Source: an uncultured Paracoccaceae bacterium (GTDB taxonomy: Bacteria; Pseudomonadota; Alphaproteobacteria; Rhodobacterales; Rhodobacteraceae). From it: DNA of 64,000 bases. Where the stretch lies: the NCBI GenBank assembly GCA_937872465.1, contig CALMSR010000073.1:1-64000 (forward strand), written 5' to 3'. Below the pieces are notes generated by a model. It had not been told where the DNA came from and ran no database searches. It worked only from the letters and a program-made list of their open reading frames with translations. How positions within the stretch are numbered: the stretch's first letter is position 1; each line of letters begins with the position of its first letter. The translations under genes and the position numbers were made by a program. Positions 1 to 8,464 of this stretch are shown here, piece by piece.

Positions 1-77
1 GCCGTCCAGGAGTGGCACCGAATTCCTTCAAGAGCGCCCCAAAACCCGAGAGTCGGGTAGTGTGCGCCCCCGTGGCT

Positions 78-431
78 TCACTTGCCTTTGGCCTTTCCTG
101 CCTCCCGAGAAAGCCGGGCCAGGTCCTCGGCGCTCAGACCGTTGACGGTTCGCAGCAGCGCCGACATTTCGACAGGATGCCGCTTGATGATGTCGGCGAG
201 ATCGGAGGGCACGCGCCCCGCCATCGCCAGCAATTTATCCGGATCGCATTCGAGAATCTGCGCGATCGACCGAACCTTGTCCTCAGTCGGCGGCGTAAAC
301 TCGTCGCGCTCCACCTTCGACATATAGGTCGGGCTCACCCCGATCTTCTTGGCCATCTCTCGCAAGCCGATCTCCCGCGCCTCACGCTCGCGGCGAATAA
401 ACGCCCCGAACTTCTCCCTCCCGCTGGTCAT
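78..431 (-). CDS. XRE-family helix-turn-helix regulator
   Basis: A protein of 117 aa, about the size of a single-domain Cro/CI-type regulator. The N-terminal half carries a clear HTH_3 pattern: REMAKKIGVSPTYMSKVE, followed by a helix reading VRSIAQILECDPDKLL. The C-terminal part (about residues 65-117) is a short helical tail with no recognised catalytic motif. I chose the ATG at 431 because AGGAG precedes it; an in-frame GTG at 464 would add 11 residues. Such proteins bind operators and often partner with a toxin or an ImmA/IrrE-type protease encoded just downstream. Any partner would lie off the left edge, so the target is unknown. Confidence 0.85.
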   Translation of the reverse strand: MTSGREKFGAFIRREREAREIGLREMAKKIGVSPTYMSKVERDEFTPPTEDKVRSIAQILECDPDKLLAMAGRVPSDLADIIKRHPVEMSALLRTVNGLSAEDLARLSREAGKAKGK

Positions 432-521
432 GGCTCCTGTCTCCGTTTCCTGTTTAGCGGTCACTCTACACTTGATTCGATAGACACGTCAACCATCCAC
501 TAAACGGTGGCCGGCATGCCG

Positions 522-707
522 TCAGGCAGCAATCTCGAATTCTCGGATATCTTCAAGCAAGCGCCTGAAATCTGGCTCTGGCGCCACGCACATGGTTCGA
601 TAGGTGTTCAGGAACGGCAGCCTGCCTTTGATTCTGTTGAGAATCTCGGCGGCTTGGGCAGTTGGTGCGGAGCGTCGCCCAAAAGGGCCGCCCAAATGCA
701 CCCCCAT
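522..707 (-). CDS. Small hypothetical ORF or gene 3' remnant
   Basis: A 61-codon frame whose last 45 residues look protein-like (ILNRIKGRLPFLNTYRTM, then PEPDFRRLLEDI and a terminal EFEIAA), while the first 15 are low-complexity and overlap the start of the integrase relic on the other strand. This suggests the 3' tail of a larger gene whose front was removed when neighbouring mobile DNA decayed. I do not recognise the family. Confidence 0.3.
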   Translation of the reverse strand: MGVHLGGPFGRRSAPTAQAAEILNRIKGRLPFLNTYRTMCVAPEPDFRRLLEDIREFEIAA

Positions 708-1243
708 ACCGCCTATGTTCGTCGACGTGGCGACTCCTTCTCCTTCCGCCGCCGGCCGCCGGTAAACCTGGCGTTAGCCCATCGCGGGAACAATACGCGA
801 CCGCATCTGACCGTCGCCCTCTGGACCCGCGATCCCCGGGAGGCGGCGCGTCGGGCGGCCAAGTTGAACGTCATCGCGGAGGCGGGTTGGGCGGTGGGAC
901 TGTCGGAGTCGGACATGCTCGGGTTGTCGAAGGCGGTCGCCCATCTCGGCGCCCAGCTTCCCGACCTGCCGCCGGCGCAGCGGGTCGAGGCCGAGCGTCG
1001 CAATGACGACGAGGCCCGGAAGGCGATCGCCGGCCAGCCGCACCGGCTGGACGACCCCGACTTCCTCGACGCCTTCGGGTGAGTCGAGCTTCCGGCGGCC
1101 GCCGACGTCGCCGAGCAACTCGAGGCCAGCGTCGCCGGCCATCTCGCGGCCTATGACGACGCGCTGCGACGCGGGGAGGCCCCGATCGCGGCGATGGAGG
1201 CCCTGCGTGCCCGGCTTGCGCCGCAGATTCCGGTTCAGCGATG
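696..1243 (+). pseudogene. Tyrosine-recombinase (DUF6538-type integrase) N-terminal relic
   Basis: From the ATG at 696 the frame reads AYVRRRGDSFSFRRRPP, then TVALWTRDPREAARRAAKLN, which is the usual opening of phage-type integrases with a DUF6538 N-terminal domain. The frame stops at a TGA (1080-1082) but keeps coding-like sequence afterwards in the same frame (VELPAAADVAEQLEASVAG, then EALRARLAPQIP). It breaks up near 1243, where IS5-like sequence begins. The whole catalytic core (Arg, His-x-x-Arg, Tyr) is missing. The first 63 codons upstream of 696 in this frame are antisense noise. It is a dead integrase marking an old integration event. Confidence 0.65.
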
Positions 1244-1298
1244 TGGGGCGCCCGTGGCCAGGCGGGCGGGGATCGGGTCGGTCATGCAACTCTCCGTC

Positions 1299-1433
1299 GT
1301 GGACGTTTCGCATGATCGCCCATTCCTCGTCACTCAATTCATGACGGCGCATCGGGGCCTCCCTCTCTGGAGAAGTTGAATCAGCCGAATCCAGACCGTG
1401 CAAACACTATGCGACGGTTTATGGGGCCAGACC
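1299..1433 (-). mobile_element. IS5-family relic: left end and transposase N-terminus
   Basis: On the minus strand an ATG at 1352 begins MRRHELSDEEWAI, the characteristic opening of IS5-family transposases. Reading frame homology stops after about 18 codons, so only the N-terminus survives. The sequence between 1433 and 1353 reads like the left terminus of such an element, beginning GGTCTGGCCCC directly after a CTAG that fits the YTAR target preference of the IS5 group. That CTAG contains the TAG stop of the adjacent transporter gene. The right end of the element was not found. Confidence 0.55.
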
Positions 1434-3086
1434 CTAGCGCGGTTCGGTGGCGAGTCCTCGCCAGATCGAGACGCACATCACCAGCAGCACGAGGGTGAAC
1501 GGCAGGCCCGTCGAGATCACCATCGACTGCAGCGACTGCAGGCCGCCCGCGGAAAGCAGTAGTACGATAGCAACGATTCCCTCGAAGACGCACCAGAACA
1601 CCCGCTGCGGCACCGGGGCGTCGACCTTGCCGCCCGCGGCGATGGTGTCGATCACCAGCGACCCGGAGTCCGACGAGGTCGTGAAGAAGACGATCACCAG
1701 AACGATGCCGATCAGGGAGGTGATCGACACCCAGGGCAGCGCGTCGAGCACGGCGAAAAGCTGCAGCGGCAGGTCGGCTTCCGTTGCCGCCGTATAGCCG
1801 TCGCGAACCACCTGGGTGATGGCCGTGCCGCCAAAGATCGACATCCAGATGACGCAGACCAGCGAAGGAATGAGCAGCACGCAGATCAGGAACTCGCGCA
1901 CGGTCCGGCCGCGGCTCACCCTGGCGATGAACATTCCGACGAACGGAGACCAGGAGATCCACCAGGCCCAGTAGAACGAGGTCCAGCCCTGCATGAAGTT
2001 GACATCCTCCCGCCCGAAGGGGTTCGACAACGCGGGCAGGTACTCGAGATACGCCAGCAGGAAGTCGGCGCTACTGATCAGGAGAAGCACCGTCGGCCCG
2101 GCGAGCAGCACGAAAAGCAGGAGCAGGAACGCCAGACCCATGTTGATCTCGGAAAGGACCTTCACGCCACCTTCGAGGCCGCGCAGCACCGAGATCAGCG
2201 CGATCGCCGTGATGCCGACGATCAGGAGGACCTCCGGGATCGGACCGATCGGGACACCGAACAGCTTGTTCAGCCCGGCATTGGCCTGCGCGGCGCCGAG
2301 GCCGAGCGACGTGGCGAGACCGAACAACGTCGCGAAGACCGCCAGGATGTCGATCACATGGCCGGGCCAGCCCCAGACCCGCTCCCCGAAGATGGGGTAG
2401 AAGGCCGACCGCATCGTCAGCGGCAGGCCCTTGTTGTAGCTGAAGAGTGCCAGCGACAGTCCGACCACGGCATAGATCGCCCAGGGGTGCAGCCCCCAGT
2501 GGAAGATCGTTGCCGCCATCCCGAGGCGGATCGCCTCCGCCTCGTCGCCCGCGGCGGCCCCGAGCGGTGCCCAGTCGGTCCGGACGCCATCGGGCCCGAC
2601 GGCGGTACCCCCGAGGGACGAGGAGAAGTGGCTGAGAGGCTCGGAGACTCCGTAGAACATCAGCCCGATGCCCATGCCGGCGGCGAAGAGCATGGAGAAC
2701 CAGCCGACATAGGAGAAGTCGGGCGTGGCGTCCCGGCCACCGAGCCGCACGTTGCCGAGGCGGGTCACGATCAGGAGCAGGCAGACGATCACGAAAATGT
2801 CGCCGGCGCCGAGGAAGACCCAATCGAAGGATTGGGTGACGGCCGAGAACAGCCATGTGAAGATGGCACTCGCCGCGTCAGGCAGCGTGAGCGTGAAGAC
2901 GACGAACGCGATGACCGAAAGCGCGGAGATTGCGAAGACAGGATTGTGTATGTCGAAGCCGAAAGGCCCCAGGGAGCCTTCAATATTGTCGCGACCGATC
3001 GTGTAATCGGTGTTGATGATCCCAGTGGGACCGTCGGCCGGGCGTATGCCGGCCGCCAGTGCGGGATCATTGGACGTTTCGGTCAT
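1434..3086 (-). CDS. BCCT-family betaine/choline/carnitine transporter
   Basis: A 550-aa polytopic membrane protein of the betaine-choline-carnitine transporter family, which imports quaternary amines with Na+ or H+. Family hallmarks are plain: FAAGMGIGLMFYGVSEP in the unwound TM3 region, and the signature WAWWISWSPFVGMFIARVSR followed by GRTVREF in TM8. The ATG at 3086 is preceded by GAGAGGAGG at good spacing; upstream codons in frame are not protein-like. The gene is last in a run of betaine-catabolic genes on this strand, so glycine betaine is the likely substrate. Its stop codon sits exactly at the edge of an IS5-like relic, so the extreme C-terminus may have been altered. No long osmosensing tail is visible. 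Confidence 0.9.
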   Translation of the reverse strand: MTETSNDPALAAGIRPADGPTGIINTDYTIGRDNIEGSLGPFGFDIHNPVFAISALSVIAFVVFTLTLPDAASAIFTWLFSAVTQSFDWVFLGAGDIFVIVCLLLIVTRLGNVRLGGRDATPDFSYVGWFSMLFAAGMGIGLMFYGVSEPLSHFSSSLGGTAVGPDGVRTDWAPLGAAAGDEAEAIRLGMAATIFHWGLHPWAIYAVVGLSLALFSYNKGLPLTMRSAFYPIFGERVWGWPGHVIDILAVFATLFGLATSLGLGAAQANAGLNKLFGVPIGPIPEVLLIVGITAIALISVLRGLEGGVKVLSEINMGLAFLLLLFVLLAGPTVLLLISSADFLLAYLEYLPALSNPFGREDVNFMQGWTSFYWAWWISWSPFVGMFIARVSRGRTVREFLICVLLIPSLVCVIWMSIFGGTAITQVVRDGYTAATEADLPLQLFAVLDALPWVSITSLIGIVLVIVFFTTSSDSGSLVIDTIAAGGKVDAPVPQRVFWCVFEGIVAIVLLLSAGGLQSLQSMVISTGLPFTLVLLVMCVSIWRGLATEPR

Positions 3087-3109
3087 TGAACCTCCTCTCT
3101 GGCAATTGA

Positions 3110-3198
3110 CTGCGGTGTCTGCGCCCGCGCGACGAGCGGGCGATCTGATGGGTTGCATTGCCCACGCGTCTTCGGAGGATTCTTGTCCGACACCGCAG
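3110..3198. promoter_or_regulatory. Widely spaced 10-bp inverted repeat upstream of the BCCT gene
   Basis: CTGCGGTGTC at 3110-3119 and its exact reverse complement at 3189-3198 flank 69 bp in the 261-bp gap between gbcB and the transporter gene. They lie 24 and 103 bp before the transporter start codon, which suits paired operator half-sites or a folded leader. A second small hairpin (CGCCCGC/GCGGGCG) lies between them. Function is inferred from placement only. Confidence 0.35.
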
Positions 3199-3347
3199 AG
3201 GATGACGGATGAATCGTCTTGATGGCGTCCCGTGGCAGGCAGCAGGAACTCGCGACGCACGAAACCAGCGGCCGAGCCCCTCGGTTCGGGGCACGGTGGA
3301 GGTCGCCTGTCGGCGACGGGTGGGCCTAGCCGTGGCGGGTCGTCACG

Positions 3348-4433
3348 TCATGCCTCGATCTCGACCCGCCCCATCGGCAGCGAGCAGCAGGCCAGGATGT
3401 ATCCCGCGGCGATGTCGTCCTCGGAGATGCCGCCGTTGTGGACCATGTGCACCTCCCCGGAGAGCTTCCTGGTCTTGCAGGTGCCGCAGACCCCGAAGTT
3501 GCAGCCCGACGGGATGTTGAGCCCCGCCGTCCGCGACACCGCGAGGATCGTGTCGGCCTCGGTGCAGGGCACCGACCGGCCACTCATCGTGAAGATCACC
3601 TCCGAGGCGGCCTCGGCGTCCGGCACCACGTCGTCGAGCTCCGGCGCGTCGGCGGGCGTCAGCACCGGCGGTCCCGTGAAGGCCTCCTGGTGGTAGTGAT
3701 CCATGTCGAAGCCGAAGCCGATCAGCATCTCGCGGACCGTCTGCATGAACGGCTCGGGTCCGCAGCAATAGACCTCGCGCTCGAGGTAGTCGGGCGCCAT
3801 CAGGCCGAGCATCAGCTGGTTGAAGTTGCCGCGATAGCCGGTCCAGGCGTCGTATGGGTCGTCCTGGGTGACCACGTAGTGCAGTTTGATCGTCGGGACC
3901 CGGCGCGCCATGGCTTCGAGTTGCCGCCGGAAGACGAGTTCGGACGGCCGCTTGGCGCATTGCACGAAACAGATGTTGGGCTCGCCGCCGAGGTCGTAGC
4001 GGTAGGTCGTCATCGACATCATCGGCGTGACGCCGGAGCCGGCCGAGATCAAGAGCAACTTGCGGTCGGCCGGTACGTCGGGGACGAAGATGCCACCCGG
4101 GCCGATCGCCTTGATCCGTTTGCCCGGCGCCAGGTTGTCGAGCATCCAGCGCGTGCCGACGCTGCTGGCCGACGCCTTCGCGGTCAGGGTGACCGAAAGC
4201 GGCCGCGACGGGCTCGAGGAGATCGTGTAGGTGCGATGGATCGGCCCGCCGGAGACGGGCAGCTCCAGCGTCAGGAACTGGCCGGGGCGGTAGTCGAACC
4301 ATGCCCCCGACGGCGAGCGGAAGGTGAAGGAGACGGTGCCCGGGCCATCCGGCACCACCGAGACGCACTCGAGCGGCTCGTCGTCCTTCCAGGTTCGGGC
4401 GCCGACCAGGCGCGGCATCAGGTCGGAGGCCAT
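3348..4433 (-). CDS. gbcB: Glycine betaine demethylase reductase component (GbcB-like)
   Basis: A 361-aa reductase that would pass electrons from NAD(P)H through flavin and a 2Fe-2S cluster to the Rieske oxygenase GbcA. Domain order is as expected: FAD-binding barrel with HRTYTISSSPSR, pyridine-nucleotide domain with GSGVTPMMSM and CCGPEPFM, and a C-terminal plant-type 2Fe-2S domain with SGCNFGVCGTC and a final cysteine in ACCSLP. The ATG at 4433 lies 5 bp after the gbcA stop, so the two are translationally linked. Earlier in-frame codons overlap gbcA and are not homologous. The specific substrate rests on pairing with gbcA; other Rieske reductases share the fold. Confidence 0.88.
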   Translation of the reverse strand: MASDLMPRLVGARTWKDDEPLECVSVVPDGPGTVSFTFRSPSGAWFDYRPGQFLTLELPVSGGPIHRTYTISSSPSRPLSVTLTAKASASSVGTRWMLDNLAPGKRIKAIGPGGIFVPDVPADRKLLLISAGSGVTPMMSMTTYRYDLGGEPNICFVQCAKRPSELVFRRQLEAMARRVPTIKLHYVVTQDDPYDAWTGYRGNFNQLMLGLMAPDYLEREVYCCGPEPFMQTVREMLIGFGFDMDHYHQEAFTGPPVLTPADAPELDDVVPDAEAASEVIFTMSGRSVPCTEADTILAVSRTAGLNIPSGCNFGVCGTCKTRKLSGEVHMVHNGGISEDDIAAGYILACCSLPMGRVEIEA

Positions 4434-4438
4434 CGAGC

Positions 4439-5683
4439 CTACTCCGCCGCGAGCCGCGCGCCGCCGCCGACGCGGTCGCCGATGGTCCGGCAGTACCAGT
4501 CGACGAACTGGATCACGCCGTCCTCCTGGATGCGCGAGTAGGGCCCGGGGTCGAATGCCGGCGAGTTGATGCCGCGCTGGTTCTCCTCCACGACCTGCCG
4601 GTCCTCGTCGTTGGTGGCGATCCAGACCCGGGTCAGGTTCGTCAGGTCGTAGTCGGTGCCCTCGACCGCGTCCTTGTGGACGAGCCACTTGGTCGTGACC
4701 TCGGTCTCGGTGGCGCTGATCGGAAGCACCCGGAAGACGATCGAGTGGTCAGCGAGGAAGTGGTTCCAGCTGTTCGGATAGTGGAAGTTCAGCAGCGACC
4801 CGGCGTCGGCGAATGGCGAGTTCGACAATCGCTTGGTCGGCACCGCCGCCTTGCCGTCCATGGTGTAGCTCTCGCCCGGCCCGAGCAGCGGGATGCGGGC
4901 GAAGCGCCACTGGTGGTCGGGCGCGATGACGAACTTCGACGGCAGGCCCGCGGCCTCGCACTTCTGCCAGTGCGCGGTCACCGCCGGCTCGATCGCACCG
5001 TTCTCGTCCATCGAGGTGAAGCCGGGCCGGTCGGGGTAGGTCCGGCAGAGCTCCGGGTGGGCGCCGGCGCAGTGATAGCACTCGCGGTTGTTCTCGATGA
5101 CGAGCTTCCAGTTGCCCTTCTCGACGATCGTAGACTCGTGGGCGATCTTCGCCTCGTTCAGCCGGTGCGGCCCCAGATACCGTCGCACGCTGTCGACGAA
5201 GCCGTCGATCGCCGGTGGCTGGTCGGCGAGGCAGACGTAGACGAGGCCACCGGCATCGACGCAGGCGACAGGCTTCAGCCCGTGGTCGGCCGGCTTGAAG
5301 TCCGGGCCCATGTCGCGGGCGTACAGCAGCCGCCCGTCGAGCTCGTAGGTCCACTGGTGGTACGGGCAGACGAGCTTCGGCGCGCTGCCCTTAAGCGCGG
5401 TGCAAACGCGGCTTCCCCGGTGCCGGCAGGAATTGTGGAAGGCCCGGATCACGCCATCGGCACCGCGCACGATTACGATCGCATACTCGCCGACCTGCAT
5501 GGTGACGAAGCTTCCGGTCTGCGGGATCTCGCACGACGGGATCGCGAACAGCCAGTCGCGGTACCAGACGTTGCGCAGATCGAGGTCGAAGATCTCGGTG
5601 TCGGTGTAGAAGGGGCGCGGAAGCGCGTGATCGGGCTTCCGGGTTTCGAGCAGGCTCAGTTTGGCAACGTCGTCAACGAACAT
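4439..5683 (-). CDS. gbcA: Glycine betaine demethylase oxygenase component (GbcA-like)
   Basis: A 414-aa Rieske non-haem iron oxygenase, predicted to demethylate glycine betaine oxidatively to dimethylglycine with release of formaldehyde. The Rieske cluster ligands are C86-x-H88 (SCRHRG) and C106-x2-H109 (CPYHQW). The mononuclear iron site shows ENNRECYHCAGAHPE, with H204 and H209. The ATG at 5683 is preferred; an in-frame GTG at 5692 is possible and neither has a strong ribosome site. It sits between a dimethylglycine dehydrogenase-like gene and gbcB, which supports betaine over stachydrine or carnitine as substrate. Stachydrine demethylases of the same family are the main alternative. Confidence 0.88.
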   Translation of the reverse strand: MFVDDVAKLSLLETRKPDHALPRPFYTDTEIFDLDLRNVWYRDWLFAIPSCEIPQTGSFVTMQVGEYAIVIVRGADGVIRAFHNSCRHRGSRVCTALKGSAPKLVCPYHQWTYELDGRLLYARDMGPDFKPADHGLKPVACVDAGGLVYVCLADQPPAIDGFVDSVRRYLGPHRLNEAKIAHESTIVEKGNWKLVIENNRECYHCAGAHPELCRTYPDRPGFTSMDENGAIEPAVTAHWQKCEAAGLPSKFVIAPDHQWRFARIPLLGPGESYTMDGKAAVPTKRLSNSPFADAGSLLNFHYPNSWNHFLADHSIVFRVLPISATETEVTTKWLVHKDAVEGTDYDLTNLTRVWIATNDEDRQVVEENQRGINSPAFDPGPYSRIQEDGVIQFVDWYCRTIGDRVGGGARLAAE

Positions 5684-5775
5684 GGCTTTCACTCATCGCG
5701 GCCGGGCGCCCGCAACCGTCAGCGGGCATTGGTGGCAGGGTGCATCCGGCGGGGCCGCCGGCGTCTGAACGAGAC

Positions 5776-8337
5776 TCAGCTCCTGGGCTTGGCATTCTCC
5801 GGATCGTACAGTGGTTTGTAGCCGATGCCCACGACCTCGACCGGGTAGGTCTCGCCGAAGTACCGGACCGAGAGCCGCCGGCCCTCCTGGCACCAGGCCC
5901 AGGGCAGGTAGGCGAGCGCGATGTTCTTGCCGACGCTCGGCCCGAAGGCGATCGAGGAGGTGTACGAGCGTCGGCCGAGCTCGTCGACCAGGGTCTCGCC
6001 GGTCTCGGGGTCCATGACCGGCAGGATGCCGACCGGATACCGCGCGACGCCCCTGGCATCGACGTTGTCGGTCATCACCAGCGTGCAGAGCATCGCCGGC
6101 TGGTGCTCGCGGGCGCGGTACTCGAGGTGCTTCGCCTTGCCGCGGAAGTCAGCCTCCTTGACCTTCGGCCGCGCGAGATCGGCCTCGAAGAGGTTGTACT
6201 CGGTCCGCAGATCGGCGTTCTGCAGACGAAGGCTCTTCTCGAGCCGGCGGGAGTTGGCGTATGTCTCCACGCCGACGGCCGTCACGCCCGTCGAGCGCAA
6301 CGCATCCCAGACGGCCAGGCCGTCCGCGTAGGCCATGTGCAGCTCCCAGCCCTGCTCGCCTACGTAGGAGATGCGGAATGCCGTGACCTCCTTGCCCGCG
6401 ATCCGCACGGGCTTGATCGCCGCGAACGGGAAGTTCTCCTGCGCCAGTCCCTCGGGATCCTCGACGACCTTCTGCAGCGTTACCCGCGCGTTCGGGCCCC
6501 AGATGCCGATGGTCACGAACTTCTCGGCGACGTCGGTGATCGTCACGTCGAGGCCTTTGTCTTGCGCCACCCGCCGCATGTAGTGGAAGTCGCGCGGTCC
6601 GGCGTCGGCGCCGTTCACCATGCGAATGCGGTCGGGCATCCGGAAGATGGTGAAGTCGGCGCGCACCATCCCCTCGTCGTCGAGGAAGTGGGTGTAGATG
6701 CCCTTGCCGATGTTGCCGTCGCCGCCGACCTTGGCGGCGCACAACCACTCCATCAGCGCCACATGGTCCGGCCCTTCGATGTCGGTGATGTGGAAGTGCG
6801 AGAGATTGATGATGCCGCAATCCTCGCTCATCGCCAGCTGCTCGGCGTTCGACACCCGCCAGAAGTGCCGGCGGTCCCACTCGTTCTCGCGTACCGGGAT
6901 CTGGCTGCCGTATTTCTCCAGCAGGTGCTCGTTCGCGGCGTAGCCGTGCGCGCGCTCCCAGCCGCCGAGTTCCATGAAGTAGCCGCCGAGCTCCTTCTCG
7001 CGCTCCCAGAACGGCGAGCGCCGTATGCCACGACCGCCGGCGAAGGGCTCGCGCGGATGCACCGGCGGGTTGTAGATCTTCATCGCCGTCTCGGTGCAGC
7101 GCTCCTCGATGAACGTCTCGGTCAGCGCGAACGGGTTGAAGCGCGCGTAGTCGATGCTCGCGTGGTCGATCGCGGTGCGGCCGTCGGTCATCCAGTCGGC
7201 GATCAGCTTGCCCATGCCGGGGCCGTCCTTGACCCAGATGCCGACCGCGTACCAGAGGCCGCGCACCTTCTGGCTCTCGCCCATCGACGGGCCGCCGTCG
7301 GTGGTGGTCTGCAGCAGTCCGTTGAACGAATGGCCCTCGTTGAAGCCGAGCTCGCCGAGGATCGGCGTCAGCTCCATCGCCCGCTCCAGCGGCTCGATCA
7401 CCTGCTCCATGTCGAGGTCGCGCTGCGACGGCGAGAGCCGCGCCTGCTCCTTCTCGAGCAGGTCGCGCGGATGCACGAGCCGCGGGTTGTGCTCCTCGTA
7501 GTAGCCCCACTCGATCTGGCCGCCTTCGGCGGTCTTCGGGTCGCCGGTGTCGCGCATGTAGGCCGCGTTGCCCTGGTCGCGCATCAGCGGATAGCCGATC
7601 TCGACGCCTGTGCCGGCAAATTTGTCGTACGGACCGAAGAAGGTCAGCGGGTGGTCGACCGGCATCACCGGCAGGTCCTCGCCGGCCATCTCGGCGATCA
7701 GCCGCCCCCAGAGGCCCGCGCACACCACGACGTGGTCCGCCATGATTGTGCCGCGGGTGGTGACGACGCCCTTGATGCGGCCGTCCTCGATGATCAGCGA
7801 CCTTGCCGAGGTGTTGGCGAAGGCCTTCAGCTTGCCCGCGGCCTCGGCGCGGTCGACGAGCTTGCCTGCCACCGTCTGCGACCGCGGAATGACGAGGCCG
7901 GCGTCCGGATCCCAGAGCCCGCCCTGGACCAGCTCCTCCTCGATCAGCGGGAATTTCTCCTTGATCTCCGCCGGCTCCATCAGTCGCGCGCGCGTCCCGA
8001 ACGCCTTGCCGGAATCGACCTTGCGCCGGATCTCGTTCATGCGCTCGTCGTCACCGACCCGCGCCACCTCGATGCCGCCGATCCGGGCGTAGTGGCCCAT
8101 CTTCTCGTAGAAATCGACGGAATAGAGCGTCGTCCAGCAGCTCAGGAAGTCGTGGCTGGTCGCGTAGCAGAAGTCCGAGGCATGCGCCGTCGAGCCGATG
8201 TCGGTCGGGATGCCCGACTTGTCGATGCCGACGATGTCGTCCCAGCCGCGCTCGACCAGGTGATGCGCGACGGAGGCGCCGACGATACCGCCGAGCCCGA
8301 CGATGACCACCCTCGCCCGTTCGGGAAACGCTGACAT
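5776..8337 (-). CDS. Dimethylglycine/sarcosine dehydrogenase-like FAD-folate fusion enzyme
   Basis: An 853-aa protein built like mitochondrial DMGDH/SARDH: N-terminal FAD-dependent DAO domain (VVIVGLGGIVGASVAHHL; His52 in STAHASD aligns with the covalent FAD histidine of the family), a linker FAO_M region, then a GcvT-type aminomethyltransferase domain and its C-terminal barrel (to residue 853). It would oxidise dimethylglycine to sarcosine, pass electrons to ETF, and capture the methyl carbon on tetrahydrofolate. Length matches the family. It is followed by gbcA after 92 bp and preceded by folD and the ETF genes on the same strand, which fits that chemistry. Sarcosine as substrate cannot be excluded, but a dedicated sarcosine oxidase is encoded nearby. 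Confidence 0.85.
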   Translation of the reverse strand: MSAFPERARVVIVGLGGIVGASVAHHLVERGWDDIVGIDKSGIPTDIGSTAHASDFCYATSHDFLSCWTTLYSVDFYEKMGHYARIGGIEVARVGDDERMNEIRRKVDSGKAFGTRARLMEPAEIKEKFPLIEEELVQGGLWDPDAGLVIPRSQTVAGKLVDRAEAAGKLKAFANTSARSLIIEDGRIKGVVTTRGTIMADHVVVCAGLWGRLIAEMAGEDLPVMPVDHPLTFFGPYDKFAGTGVEIGYPLMRDQGNAAYMRDTGDPKTAEGGQIEWGYYEEHNPRLVHPRDLLEKEQARLSPSQRDLDMEQVIEPLERAMELTPILGELGFNEGHSFNGLLQTTTDGGPSMGESQKVRGLWYAVGIWVKDGPGMGKLIADWMTDGRTAIDHASIDYARFNPFALTETFIEERCTETAMKIYNPPVHPREPFAGGRGIRRSPFWEREKELGGYFMELGGWERAHGYAANEHLLEKYGSQIPVRENEWDRRHFWRVSNAEQLAMSEDCGIINLSHFHITDIEGPDHVALMEWLCAAKVGGDGNIGKGIYTHFLDDEGMVRADFTIFRMPDRIRMVNGADAGPRDFHYMRRVAQDKGLDVTITDVAEKFVTIGIWGPNARVTLQKVVEDPEGLAQENFPFAAIKPVRIAGKEVTAFRISYVGEQGWELHMAYADGLAVWDALRSTGVTAVGVETYANSRRLEKSLRLQNADLRTEYNLFEADLARPKVKEADFRGKAKHLEYRAREHQPAMLCTLVMTDNVDARGVARYPVGILPVMDPETGETLVDELGRRSYTSSIAFGPSVGKNIALAYLPWAWCQEGRRLSVRYFGETYPVEVVGIGYKPLYDPENAKPRS

Positions 8338-8383
8338 CTCTTCAATCCTTCTCGGTCTGGGGTGGCAAGGCCATTCTATCGAG

Positions 8384-8400
8384 TGCCGCGATCGGCGGCA
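8384..8400. promoter_or_regulatory. Palindrome TGCCGC-N5-GCGGCA upstream of the dimethylglycine dehydrogenase gene
   Basis: A 6-bp perfect inverted repeat with a 5-bp spacer, 47-63 bp before the start codon of the 853-aa dehydrogenase gene. It lies in the only sizeable gap (127 bp) between folD and that gene, so it could be an operator for the regulators encoded at 11.2-13.3 kb or an internal promoter element. A short hairpin (GTCCGTC/GACGGAC, 8402-8418) follows. Assignment is by placement alone. Confidence 0.35.
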
Positions 8401-8464
8401 TGTCCGTCAGCGACGGACGAGCGCGCGTCGGGGACACCAAGTGAGCTTCGCGCGCCACTGACGT

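Noticed and set aside
1..77. Start of a partner gene (for example ImmA/IrrE-type) downstream of the XRE regulator
   Set aside because: One minus-strand frame is open to the edge, but 77 bp carry no recognisable motif or clear start.
774..1403. Long open frame on the minus strand (209 codons)
   Set aside because: Only the first residues after its internal ATG at 1352 match a transposase start; the remainder is antisense to the integrase relic and is Arg/Gly-rich noise.
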